A stretch of 64,000 bases of DNA from Micromonosporaceae bacterium KJ-029. Lineage in GTDB: Bacteria > Actinomycetota > Actinomycetes > Mycobacteriales > Micromonosporaceae. The stretch covers positions 62,001 to 126,000 of the forward strand of contig BIFP01000052.1 in assembly GCA_005402585.1 (NCBI GenBank), read 5' to 3'. Each line of letters begins with the position of its first letter. Position 1 is the first letter of the stretch. A program made the position numbers and the translations under genes. The notes under the pieces are model-generated. The model did not search any database, was not told where the DNA came from, and saw only the letters and a program-made list of their open reading frames with translations. This document shows, piece by piece, positions 41,205 to 48,665 of the stretch.

Positions 41205-42461
41205 ATGCTGGTACAGCGGCTCGGCGCGCCGAGCGATCTCGATCCGTTGCTGGAGCGCGTCCGGGACGCCCGGGTGGTGATGATCGGAGAGGCGACCCAC
41301 GGCAGCTACGACTACTACCGGATCCGGGAGCAGCTCACCCGCCGCCTGATCGCCGAGTGTGGGTTCGACTTCGTCGCGGTGGAGGGCGACTGGCCCGACT
41401 GCGACCGGGTACACCGCTCGGTGACCGGCGCGCCCGGTGGTGCGGTCGAGCCGCAGGCCGCGCTGGAGCGGTTCGAGCGGTGGCCCACGTGGATGTGGGC
41501 GAACGCCGAGGTGGCCCGTTTCTGTCGCTGGGTGAGGTCGTGGAACCTGGAGCGGGCCGAGGCGTCCCGGGTCGGGTTCCACGGCCTCGACGTCTACAGC
41601 CTGTGGGAGTCGATGCAGGCGATCTTCGACTACCTGGGCGAGGAGGATCCGGCGTCCCTGGAGGCCGCGCAGGAGGCGTACCGGTGCTTCGAGCCGTACG
41701 GCAAGCGGGTCGAGGAGTACGGCTCGGCGAGCCGGTTCGTCTCCGCCCGCTGCGAGCAGGAGGTGGTGCGGCTGCTGGCGCGTACCCGGGAACACGCCGC
41801 CACCGACGGGCCGGGAGCCTTCTCGGCCTGGCAGAACGCGGAGGTGGTGGCCGGCGCGGAGCGCTACTACCGGGAGATGGTCGCCGGCGGCCCGGGGTCG
41901 TGGAACGTCCGGGACCACCACATGGCCGACACCCTGGATCGACTGCTGGACCGCTACGGGCCGGGCGCCCGAGGGGTGGTCTGGGCGCACAACACACACG
42001 TCGGCGACGCGCGGGCGACCGACATGGCCGCCGACGGGCTGGTGAACATCGGCCAGTTGGCCCGGGAACGCTACGGCGCCGACGAGGTCGCGCTGATCGG
42101 TTTCGGCAGTTGGCGCGGCACGGTGATCGCCGCGCCACGGTGGGGCTCGCCCGCCGAGGCGATGGTGGTGCCGCCGGCCCGGCCCGGCTCGCTGGAACAC
42201 CGGTTGCACGAGCTGATGCCGGATCGGGCGGTGCTGGTCTTCGGCGGAGCGGACCAGCCGGGCTGGGTCACCGACACCCTCGACCACCGGGCGATCGGTG
42301 TGGTGTACGACCCGTCGTTCGAGTCGTGGGGAAACTACGTGCCGACCCGGCTCGGGCAGCGGTACGACGCCTTCATCTGGTGCGACGAGACGACCGCGCT
42401 GCATCCGCTGCCCGCGCTCACCACGCCGGGGGAGATGGAGACGTACCCGGCCGGGGTGTGA
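41205..42461 (+). CDS. Erythromycin esterase-like hydrolase
   Basis: 418-aa member of the erythromycin esterase family (EreA/EreB and Bacillus homologues). Key elements: VVMIGEATHGSYDYYRIREQLTRRLI (catalytic His, about residues 24-49), FVAVEGDWPDC (Glu, about 56-66), the YSLWESM segment, and VVWAHNTHVGDARATDM (second His, about 261-277). These residues activate water for lactone hydrolysis in EreB. Most chromosomal homologues have not been shown to act on macrolides, but this one sits 90 bp from DUF2795 and 330 bp from an erm gene, making resistance plausible. ATG 41205 is preceded by a GCAGGC. Confidence 0.85.
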   Translation: MLVQRLGAPSDLDPLLERVRDARVVMIGEATHGSYDYYRIREQLTRRLIAECGFDFVAVEGDWPDCDRVHRSVTGAPGGAVEPQAALERFERWPTWMWANAEVARFCRWVRSWNLERAEASRVGFHGLDVYSLWESMQAIFDYLGEEDPASLEAAQEAYRCFEPYGKRVEEYGSASRFVSARCEQEVVRLLARTREHAATDGPGAFSAWQNAEVVAGAERYYREMVAGGPGSWNVRDHHMADTLDRLLDRYGPGARGVVWAHNTHVGDARATDMAADGLVNIGQLARERYGADEVALIGFGSWRGTVIAAPRWGSPAEAMVVPPARPGSLEHRLHELMPDRAVLVFGGADQPGWVTDTLDHRAIGVVYDPSFESWGNYVPTRLGQRYDAFIWCDETTALHPLPALTTPGEMETYPAGV

Positions 42462-42486
42462 TGCGCGTCGAAGCCGGGCGTTAACA

Positions 42487-42526
42487 GGGGCCCCCTGCTA
42501 TACGCGAGGCGTTAACAGGGGGCCCC
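42487..42526. terminator. Paired GTTAACAGGGGCCC repeat between convergent genes
   Basis: Two direct copies (42480 and 42511) whose halves pair: GGGGCCCCCTG (42487-42497) with CAGGGGGCCCC (42516-42526). The second copy merges with the TAA stop (42530-42532, minus strand) of the MMPL gene. Confidence 0.75.
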
Positions 42527-42529
42527 TCC

Positions 42530-44761
42530 TTACACGGTTACCTTGTCGTCGAGCCGGGCGCGCAGGTTCTCGCCCTCGATGTCGACGTTGGGCAGCGCCC
42601 GGTCCAGCCAGCGGGGCAGTGACCAGGCCCGCTTGCCGAGCAGCGACATCACCGCCGGGACGATGGTCATCCGGACCACGAAGGCGTCGATCGCCACGCC
42701 GACGGCCAGCGCGAAGCCCATCGACTTGATCACCGGGTCGTCGAGGAAGACGAAGCCGCCGAAGACCGAGATCATGATCAGCGCGGCGGCGGTGACGACC
42801 CGGGCGCCGTGCCCCATCCCGTTGATGGTGGCCTGCTGGGCGGTGTCGCCGTGCACGAAGTCCTCCCGCATCCGGGAGACCAGGAAGACCTCGTAGTCCA
42901 TGGCCAGGCCGAACAGGATGCCGACCAGCAGGATCGGCAGGAAGCTGATCAGCGGGCCGGGGGTGTCCAGGCCGACCAGGTCGGCGAGGTGACCCTGCTG
43001 GAACACGGCGACGGTGATGCCGAACGTGGCGGCGACGGTGAGCAGGAAGCCCAGGGCCGCCTTGACCGGCACCAGCACCGAGCGGAACACCAGCATCAGC
43101 AGCAGGATCGACAGCCCGACCACCAGCGCCAGGTAGATCGGCAACGCGTCGGAGAGCTTCTCCGAGACGTCGATGCCGATCGCGGTCACGCCGGTCAGCA
43201 GTACGTCCGCGCTCTGGATGCCGCCGACGGACGCCCGGACGTCGTGTACGAGGGTCTCGGTGGCCGGGTCGGTCGGACCGGTCTGCGGAATCACCCCGAG
43301 CAGCGCGGTCCGGCCGTCCGGGCTGAGCTGCGGCGGGGCCACGGCGAGGACGTTCTCGGTGCGCTGGACCAGGGCGGTCACCTGTGGGATGGCCGCGGCG
43401 GTGGCCTGGGCGTCGTCGCCCGCCACGACCACCGCGAGGCGGCCGGTGAAGCCGGGCCCGAAGCCCTCGGTGATCAGGTCGTTGGAGACCCGGGCCGCCG
43501 AGCCGGCCGGCGCGGTGCCGGCGTCCGGCAGGGACAGGCGCATGTCCGGCGCGGGCAGCGCCAGCAGCGCGAGGCCGAGCACCCCGACCAGGATCACCGG
43601 GATCCGGAAGCGGGTGACCAGCCGGGCCCAGCGGAACCCGAACGCCTTGCGGTTCTCGCCCGCGAGGGTGGCGGCCGCCGGTGCGGCCCGGTCGGTTGTC
43701 ACGCCGTCCTCGCCGGCGCGGTCGGCGCTGGTCGTCACCGGGACCGTCGAGCGCAGCCGACGGGGCAGTACCCGGCGACCGGCGAAGCCGAGCAGGGCCG
43801 GCTGGAGGGTGATCGCCACCAGCACCGCGACGGTCACCGTGCCGGCCGCGGCCAGACCCATCACGGTCAGGAACGGGATGTTCACCACAGCGAGACCGGC
43901 CAGGGCGATGACCACCGTGGCACCGGCGAAGACCACCGCCGAGCCGGCGGTGCCGACCGCTCGGCCGATCGCCTCGTCGGCCGGGAGCCCGTCGAGCAGG
44001 TTCTGTCGGTAGCGCGAGGTGATGAAGAGCGAGTAGTCGATGCCGACGGCGAGGCCGAGCATCAGCGCGAGGATCGGTGCGGTGCTGGTCAGCTCGACCA
44101 CGCTGCTGAGCGCGAACAGCCCGGCCATGCCGACGCCGACGCCGATCAGCGCGTTGAGCATGGTCATTCCCGCCGCCACCAGCGAGCCGAAGGTGACCAC
44201 CAGGACGACGAGCGCCACCGCGACGCCGAGCGCCTCGGTGGAGCCGACCTCGGGCTCGGAGTTGAGCACCTCACCACCGGGGGCCACCTGCCAGCCCTGC
44301 GCCTCGGCCTGGCCGCCCACCTTCTCGTAGGCGTCCCGCTGTTCGTCGGTCACCCCGTCGGCGCCGCTGTTGAACTGCACCTGGATCAGCGCGTACCGGC
44401 CGTTCGGCGACACGGCGCCGACCTGGAACGGGTCGACGGCGGCGACCACACCGGGCACGGTCGCGGCCTCCTGGGTGATCGCCTGGACCACCGCCTGGCC
44501 CTCGGGCGTGCCGAGTTGGCCGTCCGCCGGCGCCTTCAGGGCGATGGTGCCGGTGGCGCCGGCCGCCGCCGGGAACTGCTCGTCGAGCAGGTCGAGCGCG
44601 TGCTGGGATTCGGTGCCGGGCATGGTGAAGTTGCTGGCCGTCGGGCCGCGCAGGGTCGCCGCGGCCAGGCCGAGCCCGACGAGTACGACGAGCCAGATCG
44701 CGGCGACGAGTCGCCGTCGGCGCATCGAACCCCGGCCTAGCCGGTAGAGCAGGGTTGCCAT
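42530..44761 (-). CDS. MMPL/RND-family transporter
   Basis: 743-aa polytopic membrane protein of the MmpL/SCO6666-like family with two RND repeats: TM1 (about 15-40), a large extracytoplasmic domain (about 41-170), TMs 2-6 (about 175-330), then TM7 to TM12 in the second half. The motif GLAVGIDYSLFITSRYRQ (first repeat) and LFGLAMDYEVFLVSRMRED (second) contain the proton-relay Asp-Tyr pairs typical of MmpL. Substrate is probably lipid or drug. Encoded downstream of its TetR regulator with a 34-bp gap and a GAAAGGA site before the ATG. Ends on a GGGCCC repeat. Confidence 0.93.
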   Translation of the reverse strand: MATLLYRLGRGSMRRRRLVAAIWLVVLVGLGLAAATLRGPTASNFTMPGTESQHALDLLDEQFPAAAGATGTIALKAPADGQLGTPEGQAVVQAITQEAATVPGVVAAVDPFQVGAVSPNGRYALIQVQFNSGADGVTDEQRDAYEKVGGQAEAQGWQVAPGGEVLNSEPEVGSTEALGVAVALVVLVVTFGSLVAAGMTMLNALIGVGVGMAGLFALSSVVELTSTAPILALMLGLAVGIDYSLFITSRYRQNLLDGLPADEAIGRAVGTAGSAVVFAGATVVIALAGLAVVNIPFLTVMGLAAAGTVTVAVLVAITLQPALLGFAGRRVLPRRLRSTVPVTTSADRAGEDGVTTDRAAPAAATLAGENRKAFGFRWARLVTRFRIPVILVGVLGLALLALPAPDMRLSLPDAGTAPAGSAARVSNDLITEGFGPGFTGRLAVVVAGDDAQATAAAIPQVTALVQRTENVLAVAPPQLSPDGRTALLGVIPQTGPTDPATETLVHDVRASVGGIQSADVLLTGVTAIGIDVSEKLSDALPIYLALVVGLSILLLMLVFRSVLVPVKAALGFLLTVAATFGITVAVFQQGHLADLVGLDTPGPLISFLPILLVGILFGLAMDYEVFLVSRMREDFVHGDTAQQATINGMGHGARVVTAAALIMISVFGGFVFLDDPVIKSMGFALAVGVAIDAFVVRMTIVPAVMSLLGKRAWSLPRWLDRALPNVDIEGENLRARLDDKVTV

Positions 44762-44795
44762 GAGGTCCTTTCCCTCGGTCGTGTGGTGGGACAGG

Positions 44796-45344
44796 TCATC
44801 CGACGGGCTCCAGCGCCCGCCGCAGGAGCGCCAGCAGGGCGTCGCGCAGTTCCTCGTCGGTCACGTCGCCGAACTGCCCGCAGGTCTCGGCGATGCCGGC
44901 CAGCAGCACCAGCGCGCAGATCCGGGCCGAGGCCCGTTCGGAGCGCCCGGCCATGGCGTCGATGAGTCGCTCGGAGATCTCGTGGATGTGCGCGAAGACG
45001 GGCTGTTGCAGCAGTTCCGGGAACTCGCCACGGAGCAGGGCGATCTCGCGGCGGAACCGGACCGCGAGGTCGACGAAGCCCTCGGCGGCGACCCGCTGGG
45101 CGGACGCGGGGTCGGGTTGGGCCGCGATCCGGTCGTCGAGCGACTGGAGCACCGCGATCGCCGGGGCCATCAACTCGGTGAGGATGGCCTCCTTGTTGGC
45201 GAAGTGGTAGAGCACGGCCGCCTTGGAGCAGCCGACCTCGCTGGCGATCTCCTGCAACGAGGTGCCGCGGTAGCCGGTGACGGCGAAGCGCCGCGCCGCG
45301 GCGGCGAGGATGTCACCGTGGGTCTGTGGGGTCGGGCGGGCCAT
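44796..45344 (-). CDS. TetR-family transcriptional regulator
   Basis: 182-aa repressor. The N-terminal HTH (about 8-52) reads ILAAAARRFAVTGYRGTSLQEIASEVGCSKAAVLYHFANKEAIL, a canonical TetR domain. The C-terminal ligand domain is helical and diverse. ATG 45344 (MARPTPQTHG) gives the usual length; the long frame upstream crosses the operators and is not coding. It forms an operon with the MMPL transporter, which it very probably represses together with itself through two palindromes 14 bp upstream. Confidence 0.93.
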   Translation of the reverse strand: MARPTPQTHGDILAAAARRFAVTGYRGTSLQEIASEVGCSKAAVLYHFANKEAILTELMAPAIAVLQSLDDRIAAQPDPASAQRVAAEGFVDLAVRFRREIALLRGEFPELLQQPVFAHIHEISERLIDAMAGRSERASARICALVLLAGIAETCGQFGDVTDEELRDALLALLRRALEPVG

Positions 45345-45357
45345 CGCCCCAGCATGC

Positions 45358-45392
45358 CTGACCGATCGGTCAGAGGCTGACCGATCGGTCAG
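45358..45392. promoter_or_regulatory. Tandem TetR operators
   Basis: Two identical perfect 16-bp palindromes CTGACCGATCGGTCAG at 45358-45373 and 45377-45392, centre-to-centre 19 bp. They precede the tetR start and lie between tetR and the divergent polymerase-domain gene. Confidence 0.85.
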
Positions 45393-45519
45393 ATCAGTGG
45401 TGTTCGCCACAGCCGTGGCACGCCAGGGCCATTCAGCCCGGGTTCCCGCCCGACAGTCCGGACGACCTGGCAGCCGTGTCCCGGTTGACCCCGGAGCGCC
45501 GGGCCGGGATGGTGATCGG

Positions 45520-46482
45520 GTGAGCGGGGCTGACGAGACCCGGGACGGGGTGGCGCTGACCAACCTCGACCAGGCACTGTTCGACGGAGCCGGCGCGACC
45601 AAGCGTGACCTGGTCGACTATCTCGACGCGGTGGCCGAGCGGATGGTCCCGCAGCTGCGCGGCCGGCCGCTGTCGGTGGTCCGGGTCCGTCCGGGCCAGC
45701 CGCCGTTCATGCAGAAGAACCTGCCGCGATACACCCCGGACTGGGTGCGCCGGGTGCCGATCTGGGCCGAGGCGTCCCGCCGGGAGATCGCGTACGCGCT
45801 CTGCGACGACCGCCGTACCCTGCTCTGGTTCGCCAACCAGCGGGCGGTGGAGTACCACCCGACCCTGGCCACGGTCGACGACCTGAGCCGCCCCACCCAC
45901 CTGGTGCTCGACCTCGACCCGCCGGAGGACGCCGGCTTCGCCGCCGGGGTGGCCGCCGCGATGCTGGTCCGGCATGCCCTCGCGGACGCCGGGCTGGCCG
46001 GCGCGGTGAAGACCAGCGGGGCGAAGGGGGTGCACGTCTTCGTCCCGGTCGCGCCGGGCCCGGACGCCGAGCAGATGGCCGCCGCCACCCGGGCCCTCGC
46101 GGCCCGCGCGGAGCGGCTGGACCCGGCCATCGCGACCACCGCGTTCATCCGGGAGGACCGGGGCGGGAAGGTCTTCGTCGACCCCACCCGGGCCGGCGGG
46201 GCGACCGTGGCCTCGGTGTACAGCCCGCGGCTGCGGCCCGGGCTGCCGGTCTCCTTCCCGGTTCCCTGGGACGACCTGGAATCCGTGGCGCCGGCTGACT
46301 TCACCGTCCGCACGGTCACCGGGGCGGTGGCAGACCGGGACCCGTGGGCGGAGCTGATGCCGGGACCGCAGCAACTCCCCGCCGAACTGGTCGAGGAGGG
46401 CCGGGCCATCCCGGTGCCCCGGGTGCAGGCCATGCACGAGGGCCGGCGCCGGGCCCGCGCCCGGCGCGCCGCCACCGACTGA
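45520..46482 (+). CDS. LigD-type primase-polymerase domain protein
   Basis: 320-aa stand-alone polymerase domain of the archaeo-eukaryotic primase superfamily, as in the LigD of bacterial non-homologous end joining. Catalytic acidic pair in HLVLDLDPPED (about 128-138), the SGAKGVHVFVPV motif (about 165-176) with catalytic His, and VFVDPTRAGGATVAS (about 221-235) are present. No ligase or nuclease domain is fused and no Ku gene is near, so its NHEJ partners are elsewhere. GTG 45520 is chosen for family length; the frame is open further upstream across the operators. Confidence 0.9.
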   Translation: MSGADETRDGVALTNLDQALFDGAGATKRDLVDYLDAVAERMVPQLRGRPLSVVRVRPGQPPFMQKNLPRYTPDWVRRVPIWAEASRREIAYALCDDRRTLLWFANQRAVEYHPTLATVDDLSRPTHLVLDLDPPEDAGFAAGVAAAMLVRHALADAGLAGAVKTSGAKGVHVFVPVAPGPDAEQMAAATRALAARAERLDPAIATTAFIREDRGGKVFVDPTRAGGATVASVYSPRLRPGLPVSFPVPWDDLESVAPADFTVRTVTGAVADRDPWAELMPGPQQLPAELVEEGRAIPVPRVQAMHEGRRRARARRAATD

Positions 46483-46551
46483 GTACGCGAACCTGCCGCG
46501 TCACCAGGATGCGCAAGAAATCCACAAGGAATGGGCAAGGCCCGGACGAAA

Positions 46552-46587
46552 AAGGTCGCTGGCCGGGTTTCCCTGGTCAGCGACCTT
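46552..46587. terminator. Terminator hairpin (copy A of the tRNA-flanking repeat)
   Basis: AAGGTCGCTG (46552-46561) / CAGCGACCTT (46578-46587), with a run of T on the minus strand beyond. A close copy lies at 47589 downstream of the intact tRNA gene. Confidence 0.75.
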
Positions 46588-46605
46588 CGTGCTGGTCAAC
46601 TCTGG

Positions 46606-46648
46606 TGCCCCCGGCAGGATTCGAACCTGCGCCCCCGCCTCCGGAGGG
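46606..46648 (-). pseudogene. 3' fragment of tRNA-Arg
   Basis: 43 bases identical to the anticodon-loop-to-acceptor part of the intact tRNA-Arg (CCG) at 47657-47728. The D arm and 5' acceptor strand are absent: beyond 46648 the sequence departs completely. This is the footprint expected at one end of an element that integrated into the 3' half of the tRNA gene. Confidence 0.85.
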
Positions 46649-46718
46649 GTGCGCCTTCTCCTGCCGCACCCTGCTCTTGAACTGGGCAAACGCTGCCCAA
46701 TGATGGTTAAGGCGGTCA

Positions 46719-46745
46719 ACTTCGGCACGCATTCGGCACAGACGC
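46719..46745. repeat. 27-bp repeat near left attachment end
   Basis: Contains TTCGGCACGCATTCGGCAC, two TTCGGCAC units 10 bp apart; 26 of 27 bases match 47518-47544 in the same orientation. It may be an arm-type integrase site or shared end of the element. Confidence 0.6.
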
Positions 46746-46827
46746 GCGGTTCGCGCGTCGAACCGGCCGTGGCCATGCGTCGGTAGGATGCCCGGCAAGC
46801 TCGGTTCCGTCTACAACGGAGGCTCTG

Positions 46828-47226
46828 GTGGGGAAAAAGCTTGCGAAGCTCGGACCCCTCTTCGGGGTCATGTTGGCCGTGACGAGCGCAGCCGGCTGTG
46901 GTGGCGGTGAGCCTGCCAACGTCGACGTGCAGCTCTGGGTGAATGTCTGTGTGGAGGGCGACGCTGGTTGTTTTTTCCTCGGGATTCCGGAAGCGGAAGT
47001 GTCGTTGGTTGACCTCGGTGGTCAGGTTTTTGCGACGGGAAAGTCGGACGCCGCCGGAAAGGTGCTGCTGCCGATAAATGACGCTGCGGGCGAGGTGAGC
47101 GTCGTCGTGGTCTCGCCATTGATTGAGGGAGGGCGCAAGGAGTCGCCGTTGGTGCTGCCGGACGAGGGTGGGGCGAACATTACGATTGCGGCCCGTCGCG
47201 GAAGCTTCTCCCCGGAAGGCGGCTGA
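46828..47226 (+). CDS. Putative lipoprotein
   Basis: 132-aa protein with a lipoprotein signal: basic N-terminus MGKKLAKLG, hydrophobic core, and lipobox SAAGC with lipidated Cys24. The mature part contains EVSLVDLGGQVFATGKSDAAGKVLLPI, reminiscent of small beta-sandwich (carboxypeptidase-regulatory or CNA-B-like) domains. GTG 46828 follows GGAGG. Its codon use is visibly less GC-biased (e.g. TGTTTTTTCCTC, GTTTTTGCG), unlike the neighbours, in keeping with a horizontally acquired location inside the tRNA-flanked relic. No specific function. Confidence 0.72.
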   Translation: MGKKLAKLGPLFGVMLAVTSAAGCGGGEPANVDVQLWVNVCVEGDAGCFFLGIPEAEVSLVDLGGQVFATGKSDAAGKVLLPINDAAGEVSVVVVSPLIEGGRKESPLVLPDEGGANITIAARRGSFSPEGG

Positions 47227-47313
47227 GAGGCCGTTGCGGGAAGCCGCAGGTCTGTGACCGCGCGTTCATGGCTCACCCGGGCCGCCGCCACTGCGAAGAA
47301 ACCACATTCGTTG

Positions 47314-47455
47314 CTAGCCTGCTGAGTTCACCCGGCGCTGAAAGAGTGCTCCCGATCCTCTATGTGCATACGCGACGACGCGGACCGGAGTAAAGCCCTG
47401 CCTCTCGTAGTAGCCGTGAAGCGCGGCGTTGGTTCGCCACGCGTCAAGCCTTAGC
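47314..47455 (-). pseudogene. C-terminal fragment of a GNAT acetyltransferase
   Basis: The 45-codon stretch LRLDAWRTNAALHGYYERQG, then FTPVRVVAY, is the end of a GNAT domain (the N-x-x-A-x-x-x-Y-x-x-x-G-F motif). The N-terminal acetyl-CoA-binding part is missing; upstream sequence in the same frame is unrelated. A gene remnant inside the integrated relic. Confidence 0.65.
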
Positions 47456-47517
47456 GGTGACGTAGCTCTCCGGCAGTGCATCGAGAGAGCGCTGGGCCAC
47501 GACTGATCGGCGTCGAA

Positions 47518-47544
47518 ACTTCGGCACGTATTCGGCACAGACGC
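47518..47544. repeat. 27-bp repeat near right attachment end
   Basis: Second copy of the 46719 repeat, same orientation, one base different (GCACGT for GCACGC). It lies 45 bp from the terminator hairpin of the intact tRNA. Confidence 0.6.
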
Positions 47545-47588
47545 CCGCCACGGGCCGCTGACGGCCGGACACAGCCGGACACACGACT

Positions 47589-47625
47589 AAGGCCGCTGAC
47601 CGGGTTCGCCCTGGTCAGCGGCCTT
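47589..47625. terminator. Terminator of tRNA-Arg (copy B)
   Basis: Perfect 13-bp stem AAGGCCGCTGACC (47589-47601) / GGTCAGCGGCCTT (47613-47625), 32 bp beyond the tRNA 3' end on the minus strand. Confidence 0.8.
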
Positions 47626-47656
47626 TTCGTGCTGGTCAAAGATTTCCTAGCAAGTG

Positions 47657-47728
47657 TGCCCCCGGCAGGATTCGAACCTGCGCCCCCGCCTCCGGAGGGC
47701 GGTGCTCTATCCCCTGAGCTACGGGGGC
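47657..47728 (-). tRNA. tRNA-Arg (anticodon CCG)
   Basis: A 72-nt cloverleaf: acceptor GCCCCCG/CGGGGGC with discriminator A, D arm GCTC-AGGGGATA-GAGC, anticodon stem CCGCC/GGCGG with loop CTCCGGA (anticodon CCG, reading CGG), 4-nt variable region, and T arm GCAGG-TTCGAAT-CCTGC. The CCA end is not encoded. Its 3' half serves as the attachment site of the adjacent relic, and its terminator is duplicated on the far side. Confidence 0.93.
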
Positions 47729-47787
47729 TCAGCGACTGGAGAAGACTAGCAAACCCCGTAGGCGATCGCCGAATCGGTATCGGCGAG

Positions 47788-48552
47788 TCAGGCGGCGAGG
47801 GCGCGGCCGCAGCTGGGCAGCGGGTGCGGGACGATGCGCCGGGGTAGCCGGCGCGGCCACTCGTTGCGGGCCCAGGAGCCGTCCACGATCAGGTGCACCG
47901 TGCGCTGCTCCGCACCGCTGAGTCGCAACACGAATTCCCGGGGCAGTGGCGGGTCTGTCGCCGGAGTGGTGATCATGAACCGCACCCGGCCCCGTGAGGA
48001 GACGGCGGAGATCACGTCGGCGGCCGGCATCGTGCCGCGCAGCCGGACCCGCCCGATCCAGTACACCTCGGCGAGGTGCTCCTGGGCCGCTCGGGTGATC
48101 GCCGGGTACTCGCTGCGTACCCAGCGCTCGACCGCGCCGACGCAGAGGCCGCAGGCCCGCTCCCGGGGCTCGCGCGGACCCAACCCCCAGGCCCGCAGGT
48201 ACGCCCCGACCACCCCGACGTCCATGGTCAGCCCGAAACGCTGCTGGATCAGGGTGTGCAGGCTCTGGCGCGTCCACAGTTCCTCGTCCAGGCCGAACTC
48301 GTCGGGGTGGACGCCCCGGAGGGCGTCGATCAGTTCCAGCTCCTGTTCGCGGCTGAGCGCTCCCGGCTCGCCCTGCCGCTGTCCGCGACGGGCGGCTGCC
48401 ACCGCCCCGTCACCGCCGATGGTGTGGCGCCGGCACCAGCTGGTGACGGAACGCCGTGCGTCTCTGAGTGCAACCCCCACGTCTTGGACAACGAGTGCAG
48501 TTCGCTCTAAGTAACCCCTAGAGGGAAAATCGGTCGTATGACCCCAAGGCAT
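47788..48552 (-). CDS. IS630-transposase-derived winged-HTH protein, probably inactive as transposase
   Basis: 254-aa protein. The first 130 residues match the two HTH units of IS630-family transposases: VALRDARRSVTSWCRRHTIGG, then SREQELELIDALRG and a winged helix with QRFGLTMDVGVVGAYLRAWGL. The catalytic part is altered: where IS630 has a DE motif the sequence reads YWIGRVRLRG, and only one candidate Asp is kept in HLIVDGSWARNEWPRRLP; the C-terminus is short. It is therefore either a decayed transposase or a domesticated DNA-binding protein. ATG 48552 is tentative. Confidence 0.7.
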   Translation of the reverse strand: MPWGHTTDFPSRGYLERTALVVQDVGVALRDARRSVTSWCRRHTIGGDGAVAAARRGQRQGEPGALSREQELELIDALRGVHPDEFGLDEELWTRQSLHTLIQQRFGLTMDVGVVGAYLRAWGLGPREPRERACGLCVGAVERWVRSEYPAITRAAQEHLAEVYWIGRVRLRGTMPAADVISAVSSRGRVRFMITTPATDPPLPREFVLRLSGAEQRTVHLIVDGSWARNEWPRRLPRRIVPHPLPSCGRALAA

Positions 48553-48606
48553 GACGGAGCCTACGATCCCGGTCGGGGGGCGGCGAGGGTTGCGCCGCCA
48601 CTACGG

Positions 48607-48644
48607 CCGCGCCGCCCCGCTCGACGGTGAGCGGGGCGGCGCGG
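48607..48644 (-). terminator. Terminator after the DUF305 gene
   Basis: Perfect 15-bp stem CCGCGCCGCCCCGCT (48607-48621) / AGCGGGGCGGCGCGG (48630-48644), 8-nt loop, 22 bp past the minus-strand stop. Confidence 0.8.
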
Positions 48645-48665
48645 TCGTACCAGGTGTGGGGCGGC

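Larger units (their letters stand above)
46606..47699. mobile_element. Remnant of an integrative element at tRNA-Arg(CCG)
   Basis: The interval is bounded by 43-bp direct repeats of the tRNA 3' half (46606-46648 and 47657-47699). Just inside are 27-bp near-identical repeats (46719 and 47518) and, beside each, a copy of the same terminator hairpin. The interior holds one lipoprotein gene and a truncated acetyltransferase, but no integrase. It looks like an integrated element deleted down to its ends plus little cargo. Confidence 0.6.

Noticed and set aside
45277..45519. N-terminal extension of the LigD-type gene from 45277
   Set aside because: It would cover the TetR operators and adds residues unlike the polymerase family; the GTG at 45520 gives normal length.
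46606..46648. Second tRNA-Arg gene
   Set aside because: Only the 3' half is present; without D arm and 5' acceptor strand it cannot fold, so it is a fragment.
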